Positions 24,324 through 31,491 of a stretch of DNA of 64,000 nucleotides are shown here, piece after piece. Each line of letters starts with the position of its first letter. Positions within the stretch are counted from its first letter, which is position 1. Both the position numbers and the translations under genes were made by a program. This DNA comes from Microbacterium sp. Nx66 (lineage in GTDB: Bacteria > Actinomycetota > Actinomycetes > Actinomycetales > Microbacteriaceae), in assembly GCF_904066215.1 (NCBI RefSeq), contig NZ_LR880474.1, positions 682,001 through 746,000 of the forward strand. Direction: 5' to 3'. The notes under the pieces are model-generated. The model was given only the letters and a program-made list of their open reading frames with translations. It was not told the DNA's origin and searched no databases.

Positions 24324-24434
24324 GACGCCCGAGCGAATCGTGAAGTAGAGCCCGAGGAGGACGACGATCGGAAGGACGATCCATGTCCACAGGTTGTCGC
24401 CCCAGGTCAGCAGTCACTCGTTAACAGCATCCAT
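24324..24434 (-). pseudogene. Interrupted N-terminus of the AGCS symporter (in-frame TGA)
   Basis: On the minus strand ATG 24434 opens the frame MDAVNE, then TGA at 24416-24414, then LLTWGDNLWTWIVLPIVV and GLYFTIRSGV leading directly into VQFRLIPEMFRTL of the downstream frame. This matches the usual AGCS start, where a hydrophobic helix precedes FTxRTxFVQF. The TGA stands where a residue such as Trp (TGG) would be natural. A possible -10 box CATACT (24446-24441) lies six bases before the ATG. Either this is a nonsense mutation or a base error. Confidence 0.65.
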
Positions 24435-24637
24435 CCGCACAGTATGGCGACGTCGACGCCGGCTCACCAGGCTGAGAAAAATCCAGGAGCTGAGAAGCTG
24501 CCGGGTCCGCCGGTGTCTTCCCGCCCGGCGGAAGACGAGGAAGGTCCCGATCGGGCGGATACTGGAAGGGACGGTATCGAGAGCCCCCGCCTCCGCACCG
24601 CGCGGCAGACCTCTCGAACGCCAGGAAGAAGATGCTC

Positions 24638-25684
24638 ATGAAAGCTCTCCGCTACGTCGAGATCGGCAAGCCCCCGGTGGTGGTCGACATCCCGATTCCG
24701 AAGCCCGGCCCCGGCCAGGTCCTGCTCAAGATCACCGCGGGTGGTGTCTGCCACTCCGACGACTACGTCATGGGCCTCCCCGAGAAGGACTACCACGAGC
24801 AGGGTTACCCGCTGCCGCTGACGCTCGGGCACGAAGGCGCCGGCATCGTGCACGAGATCGGCGAGGGCGTCGACTCGACGCTCAAGGTCGGGGATGCCGT
24901 GGCCGTCTACGGTCCGTGGGGCTGTGGTCGCTGCCACAACTGCTCGATGGGCAAGGAGAACTACTGCACGAACGCCGCCGCCGAGGGCATCCGTCCTCCG
25001 GGGCTGGGCAGCCAGGGCTCGATGGCCGAGTACATGATCGTCGACGACGCGCGCCACCTCGTGCTGCTCGGTGACCTCGACCCCGTGCAGAACGTCTCGC
25101 TGACCGACGCGGGTCTCACCCCGTACCACGCGATCAAGAACTCGCTTCCGAAGCTCGGCGCCGGCACGTTCGCCGTCGTGATCGGCACCGGCGGTCTCGG
25201 CCACGTCGGCATCCAGATCCTCAAGGCCATCTCGGGGGCCACGGTCATCGCCCTCGACGTGAACGACGAGAAGCTGAAGCTCGCCACCGAGGTGGGCGCC
25301 GATCACGTGCTGATCAGCGATGCATCGGCTGCCGAGAAGATCCGCGAGCTCACCGGCGGTCTCGGCGCGAACGCGGTGTTCGACTTCGTGGGCGCGAACC
25401 CGACGATCGCCCTGGCCCAGAGCGTGGCCGCGCTCGAAGCCGACATCACCATCGTGGGCATCGGCGGGGGCAGCATGACGCTCGGGTTCGGCTCGATCGC
25501 CTACGACGCCGCCGTGCGCATTCCCTACTGGGGCTCACGCGCCGAACTGATCGAGGTGCTGGACCTCGCCCGCGCCGGGAAGATCCACGTCCAGACCGAG
25601 AGCTACACGCTCGACGACGGCCCGAAGGCGTACGAGGACCTCGCGTCGAACAGTATCCGCGGACGCGCCGTCATCGTCCCCTGA
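24638..25684 (+). CDS. Zinc-dependent alcohol dehydrogenase (MDR family)
   Basis: A 348-residue medium-chain dehydrogenase. ATG 24638 is nine bases from AGGAAG; an ATG two codons earlier is too close. Catalytic zinc ligands are in GGVCHSDDY and GHEGAG, the structural zinc cluster is CGRCHNCSMGKENYC, and the cofactor motif is VIGTGGLGHVGIQ followed by ALDVNDEKL, with an aspartate favouring NAD+. The closest types are thermostable ADH and aryl-alcohol dehydrogenases. A strong hairpin terminator follows immediately. Confidence 0.92.
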   Translation: MKALRYVEIGKPPVVVDIPIPKPGPGQVLLKITAGGVCHSDDYVMGLPEKDYHEQGYPLPLTLGHEGAGIVHEIGEGVDSTLKVGDAVAVYGPWGCGRCHNCSMGKENYCTNAAAEGIRPPGLGSQGSMAEYMIVDDARHLVLLGDLDPVQNVSLTDAGLTPYHAIKNSLPKLGAGTFAVVIGTGGLGHVGIQILKAISGATVIALDVNDEKLKLATEVGADHVLISDASAAEKIRELTGGLGANAVFDFVGANPTIALAQSVAALEADITIVGIGGGSMTLGFGSIAYDAAVRIPYWGSRAELIEVLDLARAGKIHVQTESYTLDDGPKAYEDLASNSIRGRAVIVP

Positions 25685-25695
25685 CGCCGGCCTCG

Positions 25696-25727
25696 AACGC
25701 CTGGGAGGGATCGCCCTCCCAGGCGTT
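25696..25727 (+). terminator. Hairpin terminator after alcohol dehydrogenase gene
   Basis: A perfect 14-bp stem (AACGCCTGGGAGGG at 25696-25709 with 25714-25727) is closed by ATCG, 11 bases after the dehydrogenase stop and 18 bases before the end of the convergent TetR gene. It probably serves both strands. Confidence 0.8.
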
Positions 25728-25745
25728 CTCCGTTTCCGTGCGGCC

Positions 25746-26339
25746 TCAGGCGCGGCGTCGCCGGTCGGCGAGGAGGGCGAGCGCCGCGTCGATCGCACTC
25801 GCCGCGGCGTCGGGGGTCACGCGGACGAGGGCGAATGCGGAGACCACCAGACCCGTAGAGGCGTCCGCCAGGGTCGCGACTTCCGTTCCCGCGAGCTCGG
25901 GGAGGGCGGCCCGGACGCCGCGGGCGAACGCCGCACGGAGCTCCGCGCGATAGGAGGCGACGACCCGGGCGACCGCGTCGTCGGTGCCGATGGGGGCGGC
26001 GGCGGTGTTGACCAGCAGGCAGCCGCTCGTCGCCGGGAGGCTGCCGGCTGTCAGCAGTGCCGTACGCAGTCCGCCGAGGTAGGTCTCCAGAGCCTCCGGC
26101 GCCACGCTCTCACCCGTCAACGGGGCGAGGCGCGGGCGGATCACCTCGTCCAGATAGCTCTCGACGGCGGCGTCGAAGAGTCCGCGCTTGGAACCGAAGG
26201 CGTGATAGATGCTGGAACGACTGAGGCCGGTCGCGCGCTCGAGCTCCGGCAAGGGAGCGCTCTCGAAGCCGCGCTCCCAGAACACGCCGCGTGCCGCGCG
26301 GACCGCTTCCGCGGTGTCGAAGGTCTGTGTGCGCCCCAT
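25746..26339 (-). CDS. TetR family transcriptional regulator
   Basis: A 197-residue TetR protein starting at ATG 26339. The HTH is MGRTQTFDTAEAVRAARGVF, FESAPLPELERATGLSRSSI and YHAFGSKRGLFDAAVESYLDE. The C-terminal region (TSGCLLVNTAAAP) is typical of the YcdC/AcuR-like group that controls reductase genes. It is divergent from the DUF1304 and MDR oxidoreductase genes, with an AT-rich shared region, so it probably represses them. Confidence 0.9.
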   Translation of the reverse strand: MGRTQTFDTAEAVRAARGVFWERGFESAPLPELERATGLSRSSIYHAFGSKRGLFDAAVESYLDEVIRPRLAPLTGESVAPEALETYLGGLRTALLTAGSLPATSGCLLVNTAAAPIGTDDAVARVVASYRAELRAAFARGVRAALPELAGTEVATLADASTGLVVSAFALVRVTPDAAASAIDAALALLADRRRRA

Positions 26340-26361
26340 TCGCCGTGCTCCTGCCCCTTTT

Positions 26362-26406
26362 GTGAATCGCTCGATCCAGTATATATTGGAACGACCGATA
26401 CAGAAT
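26362..26406. promoter_or_regulatory. Divergent AT-rich control region (TetR / DUF1304)
   Basis: The stretch CCAGTATATATTGG (26376-26389) is a near-perfect dyad flanked by TCG..CGA-type repeats (TCGCTCGAT on the left, AACGACCGA on the right). It contains TATACT/TATATT words usable as -10 boxes on either strand. A TetR dimer on this dyad could control both genes. Exact promoter positions are uncertain. Confidence 0.5.
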
Positions 26407-26438
26407 GCGCGGCCTCGCCGCGTCGAAGGGGGACTGTC

Positions 26439-26828
26439 ATGGTCATCGCCGGACTCGTGCTCGCAGGCATCGCAGCACTCGTGCACGTCTACATCTTCTG
26501 GCTCGAGTCGTTCGCCTGGACGAGCGCGCGCGCTCGCCGCACGTTCGGCACGGGCACGGCGGAGGAGGCCGCGCGACAGAAGGAGCTCGCGTTCAACCAG
26601 GGCTTCTACAACCTGTTCCTCGCGGTCGCCGTCCTCCTCGGCATCGTCCTCTTCGCCACGGGAGCGACGGCCGTCGGCGCGACTCTCGTCTTCACCGGCG
26701 CCGGATCGATGGTCGCCGCGAGCCTCGTGCTGCTGCTGTCGAGCCCCGACAAGGCGTCCGCCGCCCTGAAGCAGGGCGTCATCCCGGCGCTCGGCGTCAT
26801 CGCGCTCGCCATCGGCCTCCTCGTCTGA
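26439..26828 (+). CDS. DUF1304 family small membrane protein
   Basis: A 129-residue protein with four predicted membrane helices. It shows the DUF1304 pattern HVYIFWLESFAW near residue 16, then RTFG and NQGFYNLFLAVAVLLG. The family function is unknown. It is followed 40 bases later by an MDR oxidoreductase gene in the same direction and is divergent from a TetR gene, a layout suggesting a small inducible detoxification operon. Confidence 0.85.
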   Translation: MVIAGLVLAGIAALVHVYIFWLESFAWTSARARRTFGTGTAEEAARQKELAFNQGFYNLFLAVAVLLGIVLFATGATAVGATLVFTGAGSMVAASLVLLLSSPDKASAALKQGVIPALGVIALAIGLLV

Positions 26829-26868
26829 GTCCGGCCGCAGCACCCCTAGATCCTCACGAAGGAGAGAA

Positions 26869-27891
26869 ATGTCCCACGCCATCAGCACGCAGATCCAGCT
26901 CGCCCGCCGCCCCGAGGGGTGGCCGACCCACGACGACTTCCGCACCGTCGAGGTGGAGCTGAGCGATCCGGCGCCGGGGGAGGTGCGCGTGGCGAACGAG
27001 TTCGTCTCCGTCGACCCCTATATGCGCGGGCGGATGAACGACGTCCGCAGCTACGTCGCCCCCTACGCCCTCGACGAAGTCATCGCCGGTGGCGCCATCG
27101 GCCGGGTCGTCGCCTCTGCGGCGGACGACCTCCCCGTCGGCACCGTTGTGCTGCACCAGCACGGCTGGAGCGATGTCGTGCAGGCGGACGCGTCGACCTT
27201 CCGGGCCGTGCCCGAGGTGCCCGGCATGCCGCTGTCGCTGCGCCTGCACATCCTCGGCATGACCGGCCTCACCGCGTACGTCGGGCTCACCGCGATCGCC
27301 GGACTCGCCCCGGGCGACACCGTCTTCGTCTCCGGCGCCGCCGGTGCCGTCGGCACGGCTGTCGGTCAGATCGCGAAGCTCCTCGGCGCCGGCCGTGTCA
27401 TCGGTTCGGCGGGATCGGCCGAGAAGGTCGCCCTGCTGACCGAGAAGTACGGCTACGACGCGGCGTTCAACTACAAGGACGGCCCGGTGCGCAAGCAGCT
27501 CGCCGGGCTCGCGCCCGAGGGCGTGGACGTGTTCTTCGACAACGTCGGCGGCGACCACCTCGAAGCCGCGCTCGACGTGATGAACGACGGCGGTCGGATC
27601 GCGCTGTGCGGCGCCATCACGAGCTACAACACCACCGAGCCCGTGCCCGGCCCCGACAACATGGCGAACATCATCACGCGCGGCCTCCGCCTCCAGGGAT
27701 TCACCCTCGCGAACTACCTGCACCTCTCGCCGGAGTTCAGCGAGAAGATGACCCGCTGGTTCGCGGAGGGCCGCATCGCCTACGACGAGACCATCGTCGA
27801 CGGCATCGAGAACACGGTCGACGCGTTCCTCGACATGATGCGCGGAGCCAACACGGGGAAGATGCTCGTGCGGGTCGCACCCTCCGCCTGA
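26869..27891 (+). CDS. NADP-dependent oxidoreductase, MDR family (leukotriene B4 dehydrogenase/CurA-like)
   Basis: A 340-residue zinc-free medium-chain reductase starting at ATG after AAGGAGAGAA. The N-terminus has VDPYMRGRMND, the cofactor motif is VSGAAGAVGTAVGQIAKLLGA, then NYKDGPVRKQL and VDVFFDNVGGDHLEAALD, and the C-terminus has RGLRLQGFTLANY. This is the pattern of alkenal/one reductases and CurA, which reduce C=C bonds of enones with NADPH. It likely detoxifies reactive carbonyls and is controlled by the divergent TetR. Confidence 0.9.
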   Translation: MSHAISTQIQLARRPEGWPTHDDFRTVEVELSDPAPGEVRVANEFVSVDPYMRGRMNDVRSYVAPYALDEVIAGGAIGRVVASAADDLPVGTVVLHQHGWSDVVQADASTFRAVPEVPGMPLSLRLHILGMTGLTAYVGLTAIAGLAPGDTVFVSGAAGAVGTAVGQIAKLLGAGRVIGSAGSAEKVALLTEKYGYDAAFNYKDGPVRKQLAGLAPEGVDVFFDNVGGDHLEAALDVMNDGGRIALCGAITSYNTTEPVPGPDNMANIITRGLRLQGFTLANYLHLSPEFSEKMTRWFAEGRIAYDETIVDGIENTVDAFLDMMRGANTGKMLVRVAPSA

Positions 27892-27975
27892 CGTCCGAAG
27901 CGGGCCGCCCGCGCATTTGAGATATATTGCTTGAGACGTAGAACTTCACTCTCCATGACCCCCACTGGAGGCAGT

Positions 27976-28659
27976 GTGACACTCTCTGGCGGCCCCCTCG
28001 AACGCCGGTCGATGAGCGACGAGGCTTTCGTGCGCCTGCAGGATGCCATCATCAGCGGCGAACTCCAGCCCGGCGAGCGCCTGCGCGATTACGAACTCGC
28101 CGAACGCCTCGGCACCTCGAAGACGCCGATCCGTCATGCCCTCGACCGCCTGGCCGACAACGGCCTCGTCGAGATGCAGCGGAACCGGTACACCCGCGTG
28201 GCCCCGATCGATCTGGAGCGCGTGCGGAACGCGGTCGACCTGTTCGGCGACATCTGGATCGGCTCGGTCCGTCACGTCATGCCGGTCATCCAGGACGACG
28301 ATGTGGCCTACCTCGTCGAGCTGGCCGACGACATGGCGGCGTCGGTGCAGGAGCGGGACATCATCGCGTTCGGGGCGGCGCTCCGCAGCGCGGCGACGGG
28401 CTTCGCCCGGATCGAGGGCAACGCCACGCGCGCCAACTCCATCGAGCGCCTCGGGCCGCAGATCCGTCGTTTCACCCAGCATGCGAAGGACGCCGTGGAC
28501 TGGTCCGCCGTCGAGGAGTTCGTCGGCGCGATCCGCGAGGCGACGTCCGAACGGGACGCAGTCAAGACCCGGGCCGTCCTGGTGAGCTTCTTCGACGAGA
28601 CGCTCCCCGCGATCATCGATCGGGCCGAGCAGTCGGGGCTGGCCGAGATCACGGAGTGA
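27976..28659 (+). CDS. GntR family transcriptional regulator
   Basis: A 227-residue GntR protein. GTG 27976 follows GGAGG by four bases; ATG 27955 and ATG 28012 are alternatives, the latter starting right at the HTH. The winged helix is DEAFVRLQDAIISGELQPG, ERLGTSKTPIRHALDRLADN and RNRYTRVAPID. The all-helical C-terminal half is FCD-like but lacks an obvious full metal-binding triad. An AT-rich stretch at 27914-27940 with a repeated TTGAGA word may be promoter and operator. Confidence 0.85.
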   Translation: MTLSGGPLERRSMSDEAFVRLQDAIISGELQPGERLRDYELAERLGTSKTPIRHALDRLADNGLVEMQRNRYTRVAPIDLERVRNAVDLFGDIWIGSVRHVMPVIQDDDVAYLVELADDMAASVQERDIIAFGAALRSAATGFARIEGNATRANSIERLGPQIRRFTQHAKDAVDWSAVEEFVGAIREATSERDAVKTRAVLVSFFDETLPAIIDRAEQSGLAEITE

Positions 28660-28673
28660 TCCGCCGCTGACGA

Positions 28674-28706
28674 ACGAGGGCGACCGCACACCGCGGTCGC
28701 CCTCGT
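28674..28706. terminator. Convergent hairpin terminator
   Basis: A perfect 14-bp stem ACGAGGGCGACCGC (28674-28687) / 28693-28706 has loop ACACC. It lies between the GntR stop and the end of the convergent aspartyl-tRNA synthetase gene and can serve both. Confidence 0.75.
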
Positions 28707-28718
28707 CGCGTCCCGGGC

Positions 28719-30020
28719 CTACGGCGTGAGGCGATGGACGTCGCGCGGGAACAGCGTCACCTCACGCACGTTGGTAGCCTCGACCAGTCGGCCGACCCAG
28801 CGCTCCAGTCCGATCGCGAAGCCGCCGTGCGGAGGCATCCCGTGCGCGAACGCCTCGAGGTAGCCGGCGTACGCCGAGGGCGACTCGCCCCGAGCTTCGA
28901 TCGCCGCGATGACCTCGCTGTGCCGATGCAGCCGCTGTCCGCCGGTCACGAGTTCCAGACCGCGGAACAGGAGGTCGAAGCTGTTGCTCCCCTCCGTGTC
29001 GTCGGGCTGCGGATGCGTGTAGAACGGGCGCTTGCGCATCGGGTATCCCTCGACGGCCAGCACGTCGCTGCCGAACTCCTCCTTCGCCCACGCCCCGAGC
29101 GTCCGCTCGTGTGCGGGGGAGAGGTCGGGCTCGTCGGCCGGAGCACCGACCCGGCGCAGCGCATCCCGGAAGTGCACGACGGGGATGTCCTCGGGGATGA
29201 CGGGGAGCGTCACGTCGAGCAGCGCGAGTTCCTCCGCGGCGTCGGTACGGATGCCGTCGAGCATGCCACGCAGCACGTGGCCGAGGAGGCGCAGGACGTC
29301 GCGGTGGTCGCGGATGAACCCGAACTCGACGTCCAGCGACACGTACTCCGAGAGGTGCCGCACGGTGTCGTGCGGCTCGGCGCGGAAGACGGGACCCACC
29401 TCATAGACGCGCTCGAACACCCCCACCAGCTGCTGCTTGTAGAACTGCGGACTCTGCGCGAGATATCCGGTCCTGCCGAAGTAGTCGACCGGGAACACGT
29501 TCGCTCCCGACTCCGTCACGGTGTCGACGATCTTCGGGGTCTGCACCTCGGTGAAGTCCGCGGCGTCGAGCACCCGGCGGAACGCGCGCACGCTCGCCGC
29601 GGCGATCTGCCAGGTCGCGCGGCGTGCCGGATGGCGCCAGGTCACCGCGGCGTGGTCGAGCAGCGTCGGCAGACTCGTTTCGAGTGTCGGACGCCACAGT
29701 TCCACGACCGGCGGTGCGGCCGGCTCCGACAGGCTCTCGATCTGCGGGTCGACGATCTCGACGCCGCCCGGGGCCTGCGGGTTCGCGGCGACGGTCCCCG
29801 TCACGCGGACGACCGTCTCCTCCGGAGGGAGCCCGCCGGCCGGAGCCTGCGCGGGGCGGACGACGACCTGTGCGAGTCCGGAACGGTCGCGGATGATCAG
29901 GAACGCGACGGTGGCGAGCTCCCTCCGGCGGTGGACATGGCCGAGCAGCGTGACGCGGTGGTCGGGGGCGGCCTCGGCGAGCTCCGCGGCGAGCGTGCGG
30001 GCGGGGTCGGGTGATCTCAT
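28719..30020 (-). CDS. aspS: Archaeal-type aspartyl-tRNA synthetase, probably non-discriminating
   Basis: A 433-residue class IIb synthetase. An N-terminal OB-fold anticodon domain (about 20-115) with GHVHRRREL is followed by the catalytic core: motif 2 region VGPVFRAEPHDTVRHLSEYVSLDVE and motif 3 GGFAIGLERW, ending in EVTLFPRDVHRLTP. The ending and the absence of the large bacterial insertion domain mark the archaeal type (AspRS2). H30 in the first OB loop resembles non-discriminating enzymes that charge both tRNA-Asp and tRNA-Asn, where discriminating enzymes have Trp. GGAGGAG precedes ATG 30020. The leader carries a T-box. Confidence 0.9.
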   Translation of the reverse strand: MRSPDPARTLAAELAEAAPDHRVTLLGHVHRRRELATVAFLIIRDRSGLAQVVVRPAQAPAGGLPPEETVVRVTGTVAANPQAPGGVEIVDPQIESLSEPAAPPVVELWRPTLETSLPTLLDHAAVTWRHPARRATWQIAAASVRAFRRVLDAADFTEVQTPKIVDTVTESGANVFPVDYFGRTGYLAQSPQFYKQQLVGVFERVYEVGPVFRAEPHDTVRHLSEYVSLDVEFGFIRDHRDVLRLLGHVLRGMLDGIRTDAAEELALLDVTLPVIPEDIPVVHFRDALRRVGAPADEPDLSPAHERTLGAWAKEEFGSDVLAVEGYPMRKRPFYTHPQPDDTEGSNSFDLLFRGLELVTGGQRLHRHSEVIAAIEARGESPSAYAGYLEAFAHGMPPHGGFAIGLERWVGRLVEATNVREVTLFPRDVHRLTP

Positions 30021-30190
30021 TTCTCCTCCAGGTTGTGGGAGCCCTGGAGGTGTGGGCGGGGGCCAGATCGCGGTGCCACCACACCTTCGCCGGTGAGAAG
30101 CCGGCCTCTCGTCGGTACGCCGGACGCGCGGGGACCGCCTGCCCGGAGGCCGGAGGTCGTCACGCTCCGGCGGTCGCCGCGTCCAGTCTA
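30021..30190 (-). promoter_or_regulatory. T-box leader of translational type upstream of aspS
   Basis: Read on the minus strand, the leader contains the canonical T-box core GGTGGCACCGCG (30080-30069) preceded by AAGGTGT. The SD-containing CCTCCAGG/CCTGGAGG hairpin (30050-30043 with 30032-30025, 8 bp) hides the ribosome site. AGGTGTGG (30086-30079) can instead pair with CCACACCT (30055-30048), breaking that hairpin. Upstream, 30184-30169 pairs with 30139-30122 as stem I, capped by a CCGGAG/CTCCGG hairpin whose loop CGTGACGAC holds two GAC (Asp) triplets as specifier candidates. No U-tract is present, so control is at translation. Confidence 0.8.
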
Positions 30191-30248
30191 GGGGCGCTCT
30201 CGGCAGATCCACAGAATCCCGCGGGCACCGTCTCGTACCCTGGATTAT

Positions 30249-30343
30249 CCAAGGGGAGTACTCCGACACGGTCGGGTCGTCATTACGGATGCGTCTGCAT
30301 CCCGGCCCACCGGTCCCGCTCGGCGGGATGGGGAAGACTTTGG
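30249..30343 (+). promoter_or_regulatory. yybP-ykoY (Mn2+) riboswitch candidate upstream of terC
   Basis: The leader shows the conserved 5' element CCAAGGGGAGTA (30249-30260), a central GTCGTCATTACGG segment (30278-30290) and the 3' element GGGAAGACTTTGG (30331-30343), with CCAA/TTGG closing a P1 stem. These are hallmarks of the yybP-ykoY motif, a Mn2+ sensor that often precedes terC/alx-type genes. The terC start follows 35 bases later, so control is probably at translation or by folding near the ribosome site. Confidence 0.78.
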
Positions 30344-30377
30344 CGCTGTTCCGTCACGCCCGAGTCTGGAGTACCCG

Positions 30378-31397
30378 TTGGAAATCACCCCCTTGATCTG
30401 GGTCATCACGATCGCGGTCACCATCGCGTTCTTCGTGTACGAGTTCTTCGCGCACGTCCGCAAGCCGCACGAGCCGAGCATCGGCGAGTCCGCACGCTGG
30501 TCGATCTTCTACATCAGCCTCGCGCTGCTCTTCGGCGTGGGCATCGGCATGGTGTCCGGCTGGACGTACGGCGGCGAGTACTTCGCCGGCTACCTCACCG
30601 AGAAGGCGCTGTCGATCGACAACCTCTTCGTGTTCCTCATCGTGATGACGGGCTTCGCGGTGCCGAAGATCTATCAGCAGAAGGTGCTGATGATCGGCAT
30701 CGTGATCGCGCTGATCCTCCGCGGCATCTTCATCGCGGTCGGCGCGACCCTCATCGAGAACTTCTCCTGGATCTTCTACGTCTTCGGCGCGCTGCTGCTC
30801 TTCCTCGCGTACCGCCAGGCCTTCAGCAGCCACGAGAGCAACCCTGCGAACGGTCGCTTCATGACCTTCGTCCGCCGCCACCTCCCCGTCAGCGAGGAGT
30901 ACAACGGCGACAAGCTCACGGTCGTCCAGAAGGGCAAGCGCTACGTCACGCCGATGCTGCTGACGATCATCGCGATCGGTTTCATCGACCTCGTCTTCGC
31001 CGTCGACTCGATCCCCGCCATCTACGGCCTCACGGACGAGGCGTACATCGTGTTCACCGCGAATGCGTTCGCTCTGATGGGTCTGCGTCAGCTGTACTTC
31101 CTCATCGGCGGCCTGCTCGAGCGCCTGGTCTACCTGGCTCAGGGCCTCGCCGTCATCCTCGCGTTCATCGGTGTGAAGCTCGTGCTGCATGCCCTGCACG
31201 TCAACGAGGTGCCGTTCATCAACGGCGGCGAGCCGATGCTGTGGGCGCCCGAGATCCCGATCTGGTTCTCGCTGCTGTTCATCGCCGCCACGATCGCGGT
31301 CGCCACCGTCGCGAGCCTGATGAAGACGCGCCGGCACCACAACACCCTCTCTTCCCCGACCGATTCCACCCCCACCATCGACAAGGAGCACTCTTGA
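30378..31397 (+). CDS. TerC family membrane protein
   Basis: A 339-residue TerC protein with about eight helices. TTG 30378 is the start, seven bases from GGAG. Family motifs are ALSIDNLFVFLIVMTGFAVP in the first half and IGFIDLVFAVDSIPAIYGLT in the second, with conserved acidic residues in membrane segments. TerC/Alx proteins export manganese or metallate exported proteins. A Mn2+ riboswitch in the leader supports a manganese efflux role. The C-terminal 20 residues are polar and variable. Confidence 0.93.
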   Translation: MEITPLIWVITIAVTIAFFVYEFFAHVRKPHEPSIGESARWSIFYISLALLFGVGIGMVSGWTYGGEYFAGYLTEKALSIDNLFVFLIVMTGFAVPKIYQQKVLMIGIVIALILRGIFIAVGATLIENFSWIFYVFGALLLFLAYRQAFSSHESNPANGRFMTFVRRHLPVSEEYNGDKLTVVQKGKRYVTPMLLTIIAIGFIDLVFAVDSIPAIYGLTDEAYIVFTANAFALMGLRQLYFLIGGLLERLVYLAQGLAVILAFIGVKLVLHALHVNEVPFINGGEPMLWAPEIPIWFSLLFIAATIAVATVASLMKTRRHHNTLSSPTDSTPTIDKEHS

Positions 31398-31437
31398 GCG
31401 CGCAGCGCTGTTCTGACTCTTCGGACTCTGACAGTAC

Positions 31438-31463
31438 GAGCACCCGGTTCATCCCGGGTGCTC
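31438..31463. terminator. Stem-loop between terC and the CNNM-like gene
   Basis: A 10-bp stem GAGCACCCGG (31438-31447) / CCGGGTGCTC (31454-31463) with a 6-nt loop lies 41 bases after terC. There is no U-tract. It may end terC transcripts or simply be a processing hairpin, since the next gene follows 28 bases later. Confidence 0.45.
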
Positions 31464-31491
31464 ACCCCGCCACCGAGGAGGTCGCCCGCTG

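Noticed and set aside
24414..24416. The in-frame TGA of the symporter gene as a selenocysteine codon
   Set aside because: No SECIS-like hairpin is evident right after it, and AGCS transporters are not selenoproteins; a nonsense change or base error is simpler.
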